Shown here piece after piece: positions 43,756 through 53,025 of a stretch of 64,000 nt of DNA. The translations under genes were made by a program, and so were the position numbers. The notes under the pieces are model-generated. The model searched no databases. It saw only the letters and a list, made by a program, of their open reading frames with translations, and was not told where the DNA came from. Position 1 is the stretch's first letter. The number at the start of each line of letters is the position of its first letter. The DNA is taken from positions 1 to 64,000 of the forward strand of contig REGP01000007.1 of the NCBI GenBank assembly GCA_004134995.1, written 5' to 3'. This stretch comes from Oxalobacteraceae bacterium CAVE-383 (GTDB lineage Bacteria > Pseudomonadota > Gammaproteobacteria > Burkholderiales > Burkholderiaceae_D).

Positions 43756-44738
43756 TGTCCACTGAACTGTTGACCGATCCCGCCGGCGCTATGGCCAATG
43801 CGGCCGATGCCGCGCCCGGCTTGCGCCAGGCCGAAAAGACCGCGCACGAAAACAACAAGCTGCACAAGCGCCTGTGCCGGCTGGTCGGGCAAGCCGTCGG
43901 CGACTACAACATGATCGAGGACGGCGACAAGGTCATGGTCTGCCTGTCCGGCGGCAAGGACAGCTACGCCCTGCTCGACATCCTGCTGACGCTGCGCGAA
44001 CGCGCGCCCATCCATTTCGACATCGTCGCCGTCAACCTGGATCAGAAACAGCCCAATTTCCCGGCCGAGGTGCTGCCGGCTTACCTGGACAAGCTGGGCG
44101 TCGACTATCACATCGAGAACCAGGATACCTACAGCATCGTCAAGCGCGTGGTCGAAGAAGGCAAGACCACGTGCGCGCTGTGCTCGCGGCTGCGGCGCGG
44201 CATTTTGTATCGCGTCGCGGGCGAACTCGGCGCCACCAAGATCGCGCTGGGCCATCACCGCGACGACATCATGGAAACTTTTTTCCTGAACATGTTCTTC
44301 GGCGGCAAACTCAAGGGCATGCCGCCCAAGCTGCAATCGGACGACGGCAAGCGCATCGTGATCCGGCCGCTGGCGTACGTGAAGGAAGCCGACCTGATCC
44401 GCTACGCCGAAGTAAAACAGTTTCCGATCATTCCATGCGATCTGTGCGGCAGCCAGGAAAACCTGCAGCGCAAGCAGATCAAGAATATGCTGCGCGACTG
44501 GGAAAAAACGCACAAGGGCCGGGTCGACAATATCTTCGCATCGCTGGCCACCGTGGCGCCGTCGCATCTGATGGATCGCAGCTTATTCGATTTCGCAGGT
44601 TTGCAAGCCAGCGGCGAGGCCGACCCGAACGGCGACATTGCTTTCGATGAGGAACCGTGTGCGGCGCCGGCCGTGCGTGCCATGGCGGCAATACCGGGCG
44701 TGATTGCATTGCACAAATCCGTCCAATTTGACGAATAA
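43755..44738 (+). CDS. ttcA: tRNA 2-thiocytidine biosynthesis protein
   Basis: 327 residues. Thiolates cytidine 32 in some tRNAs, using a [4Fe-4S] cluster. PP-loop SGGKDS at 65-70, and two CxxC pairs, CALC (about 139-142) and CDLC (near 230), which hold the cluster. Translationally coupled to folB by a one-base overlap. Confidence 0.92.
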   Translation: MSTELLTDPAGAMANAADAAPGLRQAEKTAHENNKLHKRLCRLVGQAVGDYNMIEDGDKVMVCLSGGKDSYALLDILLTLRERAPIHFDIVAVNLDQKQPNFPAEVLPAYLDKLGVDYHIENQDTYSIVKRVVEEGKTTCALCSRLRRGILYRVAGELGATKIALGHHRDDIMETFFLNMFFGGKLKGMPPKLQSDDGKRIVIRPLAYVKEADLIRYAEVKQFPIIPCDLCGSQENLQRKQIKNMLRDWEKTHKGRVDNIFASLATVAPSHLMDRSLFDFAGLQASGEADPNGDIAFDEEPCAAPAVRAMAAIPGVIALHKSVQFDE

Positions 44739-44985
44739 GCCAGTAAAGAAGGGCAATAGCGCATAGTAAAAGACAAAAGCGGCGTATTAACCCTTTTGAT
44801 TGGCGCTTCGACACGATTGGCGACATGTTTTAATTTGACCGTCAATTCATTAACAGTCGGCCTTCCTCCTCGTGCGGACGGCCTCAAAATTAAAATATGT
44901 CAGTCGTGAACCGCGCCACCGCACCAGGACTTGTCGACATTGCTGCCCAACGCCGCAGCTTCCTCGCCACATCGAAAGCCCGCCC

Positions 44986-46065
44986 ATGAGCAATCAGTTC
45001 TGGCGCGGCAAGAAGGTGTTCATCACCGGACATACCGGTTTCAAGGGAAGCTGGCTGACGCTGTGGCTCAACCGCATGGGCGCGGAACTTTCCGGCTATT
45101 CGCTGCCGCCGCCGTCCGAACCCAATATGTTCGAGCTGACGCATCTGAAAAGCGCCATCCATTCGACCATCGGCGACGTGCGCGACCAGAAAGCCCTGAC
45201 CGACGCCATGATCAAGGCGCAGCCGGACATCGTTTTCCATATGGCGGCGCAGCCGCTGGTGCGCGAGTCCTACCGCTCTCCGGTCGATACCTTCTCCACC
45301 AACGTCATGGGCACGGTCAACCTGCTCGAAGCCGTGCGCGCGGTGCCGGACATCCGCTCGGTGGTCGTCATCACCAGCGACAAATGCTATGAGAACCGTG
45401 AATGGCTCTGGGGTTATCGCGAAGACAATCCGATGGGCGGCCACGATCCGTACAGCGCCAGCAAGGGCGCGGCGGAACTGGTGACGGCATCCTATCGCCG
45501 CTCGTTCTTCAACGGCAACGGCGACAACCAGACCGCTGTCGCCACGACGCGTGCGGGCAACGTGGTCGGCGGCGGCGATTTCGCGCCCGACCGGCTGGTG
45601 CCGGACATCATCCGTGCACTGATCCGGCGCGAGAGCGTCACCATCCGCAATCCGAATGCCGTGCGTCCTTGGCAATTCGTACTGGAACCCTTGCGCGGCT
45701 ATCTGACGATCGCCGAACTTTTATATGAGTCCGGACAGGACTATGCCGAAGGCTGGAACTTCGGCCCGACCGAAACCGATGCCCAGACCGTGGCGCAGAT
45801 CTGCGCCACGCTGGGACATTCGCTGCAGTTATACGACGTCGGCACGGTCGAAATCAATCTCGAAAAAACCACGCCGCCGCTGCACGAAGCCGCCATGCTG
45901 CGCCTGGATATTTCGAAAGCGCGGCAGCGTCTGGACTGGATTCCGAAGATGGAGCTGTACACCGCGCTGGAACTGACCGCCGACTGGTACGCAACCTATC
46001 TGCGCCAGGGCGATTTGCGCGCGCGCAGCGAAGCGCAGATCGAATTTTTCCAGAAGTTGACGTAA
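44986..46065 (+). CDS. rfbG: CDP-glucose 4,6-dehydratase
   Basis: 359 residues from the ATG at 44986 (GAAAG upstream). Extended SDR that makes CDP-4-keto-6-deoxyglucose. NAD motif TGHTGFKG (14-21), HMAAQPLVRESY block near 88-99, and YSASK catalytic pair near 159-163. The WLTLWLNRMGAELSGYSLPP start is characteristic of RfbG rather than RfbB. Its cytidylyltransferase rfbF lies 6 kb away on the other strand. It heads the rhamnose genes in the position where rfbB usually sits. Confidence 0.9.
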   Translation: MSNQFWRGKKVFITGHTGFKGSWLTLWLNRMGAELSGYSLPPPSEPNMFELTHLKSAIHSTIGDVRDQKALTDAMIKAQPDIVFHMAAQPLVRESYRSPVDTFSTNVMGTVNLLEAVRAVPDIRSVVVITSDKCYENREWLWGYREDNPMGGHDPYSASKGAAELVTASYRRSFFNGNGDNQTAVATTRAGNVVGGGDFAPDRLVPDIIRALIRRESVTIRNPNAVRPWQFVLEPLRGYLTIAELLYESGQDYAEGWNFGPTETDAQTVAQICATLGHSLQLYDVGTVEINLEKTTPPLHEAAMLRLDISKARQRLDWIPKMELYTALELTADWYATYLRQGDLRARSEAQIEFFQKLT

Positions 46066-46108
46066 TGCGCCATTGGGCGGCGCATAAAGCAGAGAGCGCA
46101 GAGAGCCG

Positions 46109-47035
46109 ATGACCGACACAATCACAGCCATCATCGGCGAGTCCGCGCGCACGCCGGAACGCAAAGGCATCATCCTGGCGGGCGGTTCCGGCACGCGGCT
46201 GTATCCGGCAACCACGGTCATCTCCAAGCAGTTGCTGCCGGTGTACGACAAGCCGATGGTCTACTATCCGCTGACCAGCCTGATGCTGGCCGGCATCCGC
46301 GACATCCTGATCATCTCCACGCCGCAGGATACGCCGCGCTTCGCGGAGCTGCTCGGCGACGGCGCCAAATGGGGACTGAATCTGGAATATGCGGTGCAGC
46401 CTTCCCCCGACGGACTGGCGCAGGCATTTCTGATCGGACGCCCATTTCTCGGCAACGCGCCGTCGGCATTGGTCCTCGGCGACAATATCTTTTACGGCCG
46501 CGACTTCGAAACGCAAATGCGCAAGGCGTCGCAACAGGCCAGCGGCGCAACCATCTTCGCCTACCACGTCAACGATCCGGAACGCTATGGCGTAGTGGAA
46601 TTCGACAAGCAAAGGCGCGCCGTGGACATCGTCGAAAAGCCGCTCGTCCCCAAATCGAATTACGCGGTTACCGGTCTGTATTTTTACGACAACCAGGTTT
46701 GCGATATCGCCGCCGGCATCCGGCCTTCGGCGCGCGGCGAACTCGAAATCACGGACGTCAACCAGGCCTATCTTCAGCGCGATCAATTGCAGGTGGAAGT
46801 CATGGGCCGCGGCATCGCCTGGCTCGATACCGGCACCCACGAATCGCTGCTGGAAGCGGGGCAATTCATTGCTACAATCGAGAAGCGCCAGGGTCTCAAG
46901 GTTGCCTGCCCTGAAGAAATAGCCTACCGGCGCGGCTACATCACAGCCGGGCAACTGGAGCAACTTGCCGCGCCGCTCAGAAAGAATGCGTACGGCCAAT
47001 ATCTGTTGCAGTTATTGACTGACATGAGTTTTTAA
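46109..47035 (+). CDS. rfbA: Glucose-1-phosphate thymidylyltransferase
   Basis: 308 residues. Makes dTDP-glucose from Glc-1-P and dTTP. Nucleotide motif [16 protein letters not shown] (about 20-35), [16 protein letters not shown], and LGDNIFYG near 125. An extra 15-residue N-terminal stretch precedes the usual start. First step of dTDP-L-rhamnose synthesis. Confidence 0.94.
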   Translation: MTDTITAIIGESARTPERKGIILAGGSGTRLYPATTVISKQLLPVYDKPMVYYPLTSLMLAGIRDILIISTPQDTPRFAELLGDGAKWGLNLEYAVQPSPDGLAQAFLIGRPFLGNAPSALVLGDNIFYGRDFETQMRKASQQASGATIFAYHVNDPERYGVVEFDKQRRAVDIVEKPLVPKSNYAVTGLYFYDNQVCDIAAGIRPSARGELEITDVNQAYLQRDQLQVEVMGRGIAWLDTGTHESLLEAGQFIATIEKRQGLKVACPEEIAYRRGYITAGQLEQLAAPLRKNAYGQYLLQLLTDMSF

Positions 47036-47037
47036 TA

Positions 47038-47583
47038 ATGCATATCATCCCCACCAAATTCCCGGACGTCCTTTGCATCGAGCCGAAAGTCTTCGGCGAT
47101 AGCCGCGGCTTTTTCTATGAAAGCTTCAACGCACGGACCTTCGAGCAATTGACCGGCATACAGGCCAATTTCGTGCAGGACAATCACTCGAAATCCGCCA
47201 AGGGCGTATTGCGCGGCCTGCACTATCAGATCAAATGTCCGCAAGGCAAGCTGGTGCGCGTGACAGCGGGAGCCGTGCTCGACGTTGTCGTGGACATTCG
47301 CAAAAGTTCTCCCTTCTTTGGCCAATGGTCGGGCACCGAACTGTCGGCCGAGAACAAGCGCATGTTGTGGGTGCCGCCGGGATTCGCACACGGCTTCATG
47401 GTGTTGAGCGATACCGCCGAATTCCTGTACAAGACGACCGACTACTGGATGCCCGAACACGAACGCTGCATCCTGTGGAGCGATGCCGCAATCGGCATCG
47501 ACTGGAATCTCTCTGAACAGCCTCTGCTGTCCGACAAGGACAAGGCAGGCAAGCCGTTGGCGCTGGCGGAGACCTTCGAATGA
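47038..47583 (+). CDS. rfbC: dTDP-4-dehydrorhamnose 3,5-epimerase
   Basis: 181 residues. Cupin-fold epimerase with catalytic H in LRGLHYQ (about 59-65) and the PGFAHGF block; Y in LYKTTDYW is the acid. Two bases separate it from rfbA, and its stop overlaps the rfbD start (ATGA). Confidence 0.94.
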   Translation: MHIIPTKFPDVLCIEPKVFGDSRGFFYESFNARTFEQLTGIQANFVQDNHSKSAKGVLRGLHYQIKCPQGKLVRVTAGAVLDVVVDIRKSSPFFGQWSGTELSAENKRMLWVPPGFAHGFMVLSDTAEFLYKTTDYWMPEHERCILWSDAAIGIDWNLSEQPLLSDKDKAGKPLALAETFE

Positions 47584-48494
47584 AAGTCCTGCTTACCGGC
47601 CAGAGCGGCCAGCTCGGCGGCGAACTTGCGCTCAGCATGCGCAGCCTCGGCGAAGTTATTTTTTTCCCGCGCACCGGCATGGATTTGTCCGATCTCGATC
47701 AGGTGCGCGATGTCATCCGCGCCGTTAAACCGGATCTGATCGTCAATCCCGCCGCGTACACGGCCGTCGTCAAGGCGGAATCCGAACCTGCGCTGGCCAT
47801 GCTGATCAATGGCGAGGCGCCCGGGGTGATCGCGCAAGAAGCCCAGCGGCTGGGCATCGGCATGATCCATTATTCAACCGATTACGTATTCGACGGCAAG
47901 CAGACCCGCCCCTACGACGAGACGGCCCAGACCAACCCGATCAATGTGTATGGCAGCAGCAAGCTGGCCGGCGAACTCGCGGTGGCCGCCCATTGCGAAA
48001 CGCATTGGATATTCCGCACCAGTTGGGTTTATAACGTCCACGGCGGCAACTTCATGAAAACGGTCATGCGGCTGGCGCAGGAAAAATCCGAATTTACAAT
48101 GACTGCCGACCAATTCGGCGCACCGACCTGGGCGCGCACGGTGAGCCGCGTGACACGCGAACTACTGGCCGGCAGCCATGGCGATGCCGCGCGAGTCCTG
48201 AGCCACATGCGACACACCAGCGGCGTCTATCACATGACCGCGGGCGGCGAAACATCATGGTATGAGTACGCATCGTTCATCGTCGATCATATGCGTGAAC
48301 GCGGCGTACCGACCAAGACGCCGGGCAGCGCGGCGATCGTCCCGATCCCGACCGCGCCGGTGCTGCCGGACCGTCCCAAGAGTTCTCGGCTGTCGCTCGA
48401 CAAGCTGGAATCGACATTCAGGATGAAGATGCCGCACTGGCGTTCCGATGCCGTCCGGTGCCTGGACGAAATCATCGACAATCTGCCGAAATGA
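47580..48494 (+). CDS. rfbD: dTDP-4-dehydrorhamnose reductase
   Basis: 304 residues. NAD(P)H-dependent last step of dTDP-L-rhamnose synthesis. Rossmann motif TGQSGQLGG (6-14), YSTDYVFDG near 98-106, and Y-x3-K in VYGSSKLAGE near 123-132. Last gene of the rfbGACD unit, convergent with the gene ending at 48517. Confidence 0.93.
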   Translation: MKVLLTGQSGQLGGELALSMRSLGEVIFFPRTGMDLSDLDQVRDVIRAVKPDLIVNPAAYTAVVKAESEPALAMLINGEAPGVIAQEAQRLGIGMIHYSTDYVFDGKQTRPYDETAQTNPINVYGSSKLAGELAVAAHCETHWIFRTSWVYNVHGGNFMKTVMRLAQEKSEFTMTADQFGAPTWARTVSRVTRELLAGSHGDAARVLSHMRHTSGVYHMTAGGETSWYEYASFIVDHMRERGVPTKTPGSAAIVPIPTAPVLPDRPKSSRLSLDKLESTFRMKMPHWRSDAVRCLDEIIDNLPK

Positions 48495-48516
48495 GGCCGC
48501 GGCGGATGCCGCCGCT

Positions 48517-50142
48517 TCAGTTGCTGGGCACGTACAAGGTAGCGTCGCCCTTGGTGATCAGATTGAGCTGGCCGAAAAATTTCTCGTAGCCCGGATCCCC
48601 GTATTGTTGGCGAAGGTATTTCAGCAACAGGTAGCTGCCGAGACGCTCCGCGCAAAATGCCCAGGCCCTGGTCTGATAGCCTTCACGCTGTACCGGATAA
48701 CGCTGCACGCAGGCCCAGATCGTCGATTCGATCGCCGCGACCGCCGCCAGCCAGAAGGCAGCCGGGAAAACGCCGATCTCGATGCCTCCCATCAAGAAGA
48801 CCTTTTCGTTGAAGAACGCATCGACTTCGCTTGCCTGCAGCACGCCAAGCTCGACCGCTTCCGCGGTAAAACGCAGCAAATCCTCGGCATGATGGGCGTG
48901 CGAGTAATGCAGCAGGTATCCCGCGCTCTCGCCGTTCAGCGTAAACCCGCAGGTCTGGCCGATCAGGAAGTCCTGCTCACCCGGCGCCATCATGCCGGCC
49001 AGATCCTGCTTTTCAAAATCGCTGTCCGACACCACATCCATCATCCAGTTATCTTCGGCCGGCACGCCGCTGATGCGTTCGCGCGAGATGAACTTGCGAT
49101 ACAGGCAGACGCCGATCCGTTTGACGTCGGGATGATGCTTGAGGATGTAATTCTTTAACGCGAAATTGCCCAGCTGCCCTGCCACGATCGGATGATACGG
49201 CTCCCATTCCGGCGCCCAGTCGCGCAGGTTCAACCGCTCCGGCCCTTGCGAATCGCCGAGATAGAACGGCAACACGAAATCGGGAAACGCCACCGGTAGC
49301 GGCACATGGGTTATGCAGCCATACACGAGGTCGCCGGAAACCGGCATGGAGGCTTCTGAAACAGGCTTATTCATTGCGCTGGCTTCGAAGCGGGGCTCGC
49401 ACGCCAGCAATATCTTGTTGCGCAACCTGAAAAACGCATTGAGGTGATCGCGGCTGCCATCGAGGCGGAATGACTGCTTCTCGGCGTTCAAGCGCTCCAT
49501 GCCGTCCCAATAGCGCAGGTAGGCGCTATCGCTGCAAGGCATCGCCGTGATATCGAACGGCGCGATCGCAAGCGCCCCGTCCAGCGCCAGCACCAGCGAT
49601 GCGAGGCGGTCGACGATGGCTTGTTTCATCGCCGGCTTGGCGTCAAGGCCGAATATTTGCTCCGCAAGGTCGAACCAGGTGCGCCAGAACACGGGCTTGG
49701 CGACCATATAGCCGCTATGCACAGTCTCGCTGAAATCGGTGACCACGTCCGCCAATACGACCGGCAATCCGATCGAATCCAGGAACGCCTGCGCCGTTGC
49801 CAGCAAGCCCGGCGCCTGCAGTTCGCCCTGCTCGAACACATTCAGGAAACATGCCGCGTCCTGGATAAAGGGGAAAAATGTATAGCCGTCACGTCCGGGA
49901 TTGGCACTGATGAACGCAGCTATTTCGGCCGCGCCGAGGCCGGTCTGTTTGGTGAATCCCGACGGAAAAAATCCGTACAGCGTCTCCTCGTCGATTTCGT
50001 TGCCGAGAAAATACGCGCGTATGGTCGGGTAATCGCCCCATCCGGCGGGCGCATCCGCTACCCGTTCCAGACGATCAAAGCCGCCATCCGCCGCCGGCAT
50101 TTCACCCGTGCCATTGCCGATTTGGAAAATCACCTTTTTCAT
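48517..50142 (-). CDS. Two-domain polysaccharide-locus protein, N domain shared with 54077 gene
   Basis: 541 residues, no signal peptide or membrane segment. Residues 1-250 are colinear with the 280-residue protein at 54077: NPGRD at 81-85, NVFEQG at 101-106 and AKPVFW at 148-153 occupy the same positions in both. The C-terminal half (about 265-541) contains VKRIGVCLYRKFISRERISG and AFCAERLGSYLL, which recall the DUF4422 glycosyltransferase-like pattern (GLCHYRRYF and FISERL), but this is a weak similarity recalled from memory. Last gene of the leftward rfbF - epimerase - methyltransferase unit, 12 bases after the methyltransferase. Probably acts in sugar transfer or glycan assembly; function not known. 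Confidence 0.65.
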   Translation of the reverse strand: MKKVIFQIGNGTGEMPAADGGFDRLERVADAPAGWGDYPTIRAYFLGNEIDEETLYGFFPSGFTKQTGLGAAEIAAFISANPGRDGYTFFPFIQDAACFLNVFEQGELQAPGLLATAQAFLDSIGLPVVLADVVTDFSETVHSGYMVAKPVFWRTWFDLAEQIFGLDAKPAMKQAIVDRLASLVLALDGALAIAPFDITAMPCSDSAYLRYWDGMERLNAEKQSFRLDGSRDHLNAFFRLRNKILLACEPRFEASAMNKPVSEASMPVSGDLVYGCITHVPLPVAFPDFVLPFYLGDSQGPERLNLRDWAPEWEPYHPIVAGQLGNFALKNYILKHHPDVKRIGVCLYRKFISRERISGVPAEDNWMMDVVSDSDFEKQDLAGMMAPGEQDFLIGQTCGFTLNGESAGYLLHYSHAHHAEDLLRFTAEAVELGVLQASEVDAFFNEKVFLMGGIEIGVFPAAFWLAAVAAIESTIWACVQRYPVQREGYQTRAWAFCAERLGSYLLLKYLRQQYGDPGYEKFFGQLNLITKGDATLYVPSN

Positions 50143-50154
50143 GAGGATCCTTAT

Positions 50155-51378
50155 CTACCAGACCAGCAATGCCGGCACCGCCGCGGCGAACTTTCCGCCC
50201 CAGCCGCGAATGCATGACAATTGTTCTTCCACTTCATCCTTCAGGTTCCACGGCAGGATGACGACGAAGTCCGGCTTTTCCGCAATCAGCGTCTCCGGCG
50301 AGACGATCGGCACATGACTGCCCGGCATGTACTTCGACTGCTTGGAAGTTGCCGCGTCGGCCACCAGCGACACCAGATCGGCGTGCACGCCGGAATAATT
50401 CATCAGCGTGTTGCCCTTTGCCGCGGCGCCGTACGCCATGACTTTCTTTCCTAGCCGTTTCTGCTCAAGCAGGAAAGACAGGAAATCCACCTTGATGGTC
50501 TCGGCCCTGGCCTGGAAACCCTGGTAGGTCCGCATGTCCTGAAGGCCAAAGTCCTGTTCGCGCTTGCGCATCGCCTCCACCGCCGGCTGCAACGCCAGCG
50601 CGGCGTCCTCGCGGCAGGCATAGATCCGCAAGCTGCCGCCATGGGTCGGCAATTCTTCCACGTCATAGACCCGCAAACCTTGCGCGCGCATCATGGTCTC
50701 GACCGAACCCAGCGCCAGATAGGAAAAATGTTCGTGGTAGATCGTGTCGAACTGCGCGAACCGCACCAGATTCAACAAATGCGGGAATTCGATGGTGACG
50801 GTGCCGTCCGGCGCGAGCAGCAATGCGATCCCGCCAAGGAAATCGTTGATATCCGGCACATGCGCAAGAACGTTGTTGGCGATCATCAAATCGGCCGGTC
50901 CTTCGCTTTCAAGCAGCTTGCGCGCAAGGCCCACGCCGAAAAACTCCTCCACGACACGAATGCCTTTGGCGCGCGCCGCATCGGCGGTGCTGCGGGTCGG
51001 TTCGACGCCAAGATTCGGAATGCCGCGCTGCTGCATGTACTGCAGCAGATAGCCATCATTTGCGGCCAGTTCAACCACCTTCGAACCGCCGTCCAGCCCC
51101 AGCCGGCCCACGATCATCTCGACATAGCCCGCGGCATGCGCCAGCCAGGTGGTCGAGGTCGAGGAGAAGTACGCATAGTCGGTGGCAAACAACTGTTCAT
51201 GATGCGCATAATCTTCGGTCTGCACCAGCCAGCATGAGCGGCATACCATGACGCGCAGCGGGTAATAGGTTTCCGGGCGCACCAGGTCTTCCCGGCGCAG
51301 GTAGGCATTGGATGGCGGCGAAAATCCGAGGTCGACAAATGTGTCGGTCAGCTCGGTCGAACAATGGCGGCATTTCAT
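50155..51378 (-). CDS. Sugar C-methyltransferase (zinc-ribbon, TylC3/NovU type)
   Basis: 407 residues in three parts. An N-terminal zinc-binding domain with CRHC (3-6) and CRSC (51-54); a SAM-methyltransferase domain with VVELAANDGYLLQYM (about 101-115) and the HEHFSYL block near 218-224; and a C-terminal domain with AYGAAAKGNTLMNY (about 317-330). This arrangement is that of NDP-keto-deoxysugar C-methyltransferases, which add a branch methyl at C3 (or C5). It shares an operon with rfbF and an epimerase, so the substrate is probably CDP-4-keto-6-deoxyglucose or its epimer. Starts within the epimerase stop (ATGA). Confidence 0.83.
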   Translation of the reverse strand: MKCRHCSTELTDTFVDLGFSPPSNAYLRREDLVRPETYYPLRVMVCRSCWLVQTEDYAHHEQLFATDYAYFSSTSTTWLAHAAGYVEMIVGRLGLDGGSKVVELAANDGYLLQYMQQRGIPNLGVEPTRSTADAARAKGIRVVEEFFGVGLARKLLESEGPADLMIANNVLAHVPDINDFLGGIALLLAPDGTVTIEFPHLLNLVRFAQFDTIYHEHFSYLALGSVETMMRAQGLRVYDVEELPTHGGSLRIYACREDAALALQPAVEAMRKREQDFGLQDMRTYQGFQARAETIKVDFLSFLLEQKRLGKKVMAYGAAAKGNTLMNYSGVHADLVSLVADAATSKQSKYMPGSHVPIVSPETLIAEKPDFVVILPWNLKDEVEEQLSCIRGWGGKFAAAVPALLVW

Positions 51379-51926
51379 GGCTTGATTCCACTAAAATCGG
51401 CCTGCAGCAACGGATGCTGCAGGTCTCGAGGTGACAAATTCCGGGGCGGCAGCGGCCATGCAATGCCGATGCGCGGGTCATCGTAGCGCAGCGCGCCTTC
51501 CGCTTCCGGTGTGTACAAGGCCGTATGCAGATAGAGCAATTGCACGTCATCGCTCATCGTCTGAAAACCGTGGGCGCAGCCTTCGGGAATCAGCAATGCG
51601 CGATCGTTGCCGGCTTCCAGTTCGAATCCGCGCCATGCCAGGAAGGTCGGCGAGGCTTGGCGCAAGTCGACCACCACATCGAAGACTTTGCCGGCAAGAC
51701 AGCGGATCAGTTTTTTCTCCGCGTGCGGCGGATACTGAAAATGCATCCCGCGTATGGTGCCGCGATGCCGCGTATGCGACTGATTGATCTGGCGGATGCG
51801 GGCGCCGTTCAGCTCGGGCTGGAGATCCTGATCGCAAAACCAGCGCGCAAACCCGCCGCGCTCGTCGCATCGGCGATCGGTGCCTACCATCGATACGCCG
51901 GCGATGTCAGTAGGGGTCGTCTGCAT
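51375..51926 (-). CDS. RfbC-type sugar 3,5-epimerase (second copy)
   Basis: 183 residues. RmlC-like cupin with the catalytic histidine in IRGMHFQYPP (about 58-67), FDVVVDLR, and EGCAHGFQT (about 114-122). Sequence differs considerably from the rfbC at 47038, and it sits between rfbF and the C-methyltransferase gene, so it more likely epimerises a CDP-4-keto sugar than dTDP-4-ketorhamnose. The 3' end overlaps the methyltransferase start by four bases. Confidence 0.82.
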   Translation of the reverse strand: MQTTPTDIAGVSMVGTDRRCDERGGFARWFCDQDLQPELNGARIRQINQSHTRHRGTIRGMHFQYPPHAEKKLIRCLAGKVFDVVVDLRQASPTFLAWRGFELEAGNDRALLIPEGCAHGFQTMSDDVQLLYLHTALYTPEAEGALRYDDPRIGIAWPLPPRNLSPRDLQHPLLQADFSGIKP

Positions 51927-51994
51927 TCAACGCATTCCGATAGCGGGATGGCAAATGCCGGCCCGCCTGTCCGGCATCGTGTTCTGGCCCATGG

Positions 51995-52771
51995 TCAGTC
52001 CCAGGTTTTCCATGCCGCGGTGTCCTGGTCCCATAACTGATTGAGCTGTACTTTATCGCGCAAGGTATCCATGCACTTCCAGAAGCCGGAATGCGGGCAG
52101 TTCAGCAACAAGCCGTCCCGCGCGATATTTTCCAGCGGCGCGCGCTCGAAAATGGTGCCGTCGCCGTCGAGCAGGTAATCGAACACCTTGGCGCGGCAAA
52201 CCATGAAACCGCCGTTGATCCAGCCCAGATCGCCAGGCGGCTTTTCGCGAAAATCGTGGATGAACCCCTGCGCATCGGCGCTGATCATGCCAAAACGGGC
52301 TTCAGGCTGCACTGTCGTCATCGTTACCACTGCGCGGTGCTTGTCGTGATGGCGGACCAGCGCGCCGATATCGACGTTCGCCACGCCATCGCCATACGTC
52401 AGCATGAAATCGTCATCGCCGAGATGGTCGCGCGCGGCCAGCAGGCGGCCGCCGGTCTGGGAATGCAAGCCGGTTTCCAGCAGCGTGACTTTCCACGGTT
52501 CGGATTTATTGCGATGCACTTCAACGCTGTTGTTCGCAAGATCGATGGTCACATCGCCCTGATGCAGGAAGTAATTGGCGAAATATTCCTTGATCAGATA
52601 GCCCTTGTAGCCGAGCAGGATGACGAATTCGTTGTAACCGAAATGGGAGTAGCCTTTCATGATGTGCCACAAGATCGGCTTGCCGCCGATTTCGACCATC
52701 GGCTTCGGGCGCACATCGGTTTCCTCACCCAGACGCGTACCCATCCCACCCGCAAGAATGACAACTTTCAT
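51995..52771 (-). CDS. rfbF: Glucose-1-phosphate cytidylyltransferase
   Basis: 258 residues from the ATG at 52771, preceded by GGGAAAAGGT; the frame is open 39 codons further but lacks conservation. Makes CDP-glucose from Glc-1-P and CTP. Nucleotidyltransferase motif LAGGMGTRLGEETDVRPKP (6-24) and GGKPILWHIMKGYSHFGYNEF. First gene of the leftward CDP-sugar unit. The 68-base gap to the epimerase carries a small stem ATGCCGG/CCGGCAT. Confidence 0.92.
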   Translation of the reverse strand: MKVVILAGGMGTRLGEETDVRPKPMVEIGGKPILWHIMKGYSHFGYNEFVILLGYKGYLIKEYFANYFLHQGDVTIDLANNSVEVHRNKSEPWKVTLLETGLHSQTGGRLLAARDHLGDDDFMLTYGDGVANVDIGALVRHHDKHRAVVTMTTVQPEARFGMISADAQGFIHDFREKPPGDLGWINGGFMVCRAKVFDYLLDGDGTIFERAPLENIARDGLLLNCPHSGFWKCMDTLRDKVQLNQLWDQDTAAWKTWD

Positions 52772-53025
52772 ACCTTTTCCCAACCCCGTCAGCTGCCGGC
52801 CCGGCACGGATGCCGAAGCGACATAATATTGTTTGCAATCCGGACTATGCGGCACTAGACTCTTGATCGAATCGCGCAGCGCCGTCACCCCCGCGCAACG
52901 GTATTTTGCACAGCATCAAGTTCCGCAAAAATTGTACGTTATATTATTAGGGAAAGCGCCACCCGCATCCTCAGAAATGAACGGTATTTTCATGATTTCC
53001 GCCAAATGGACCAGATAAGCAAGAG

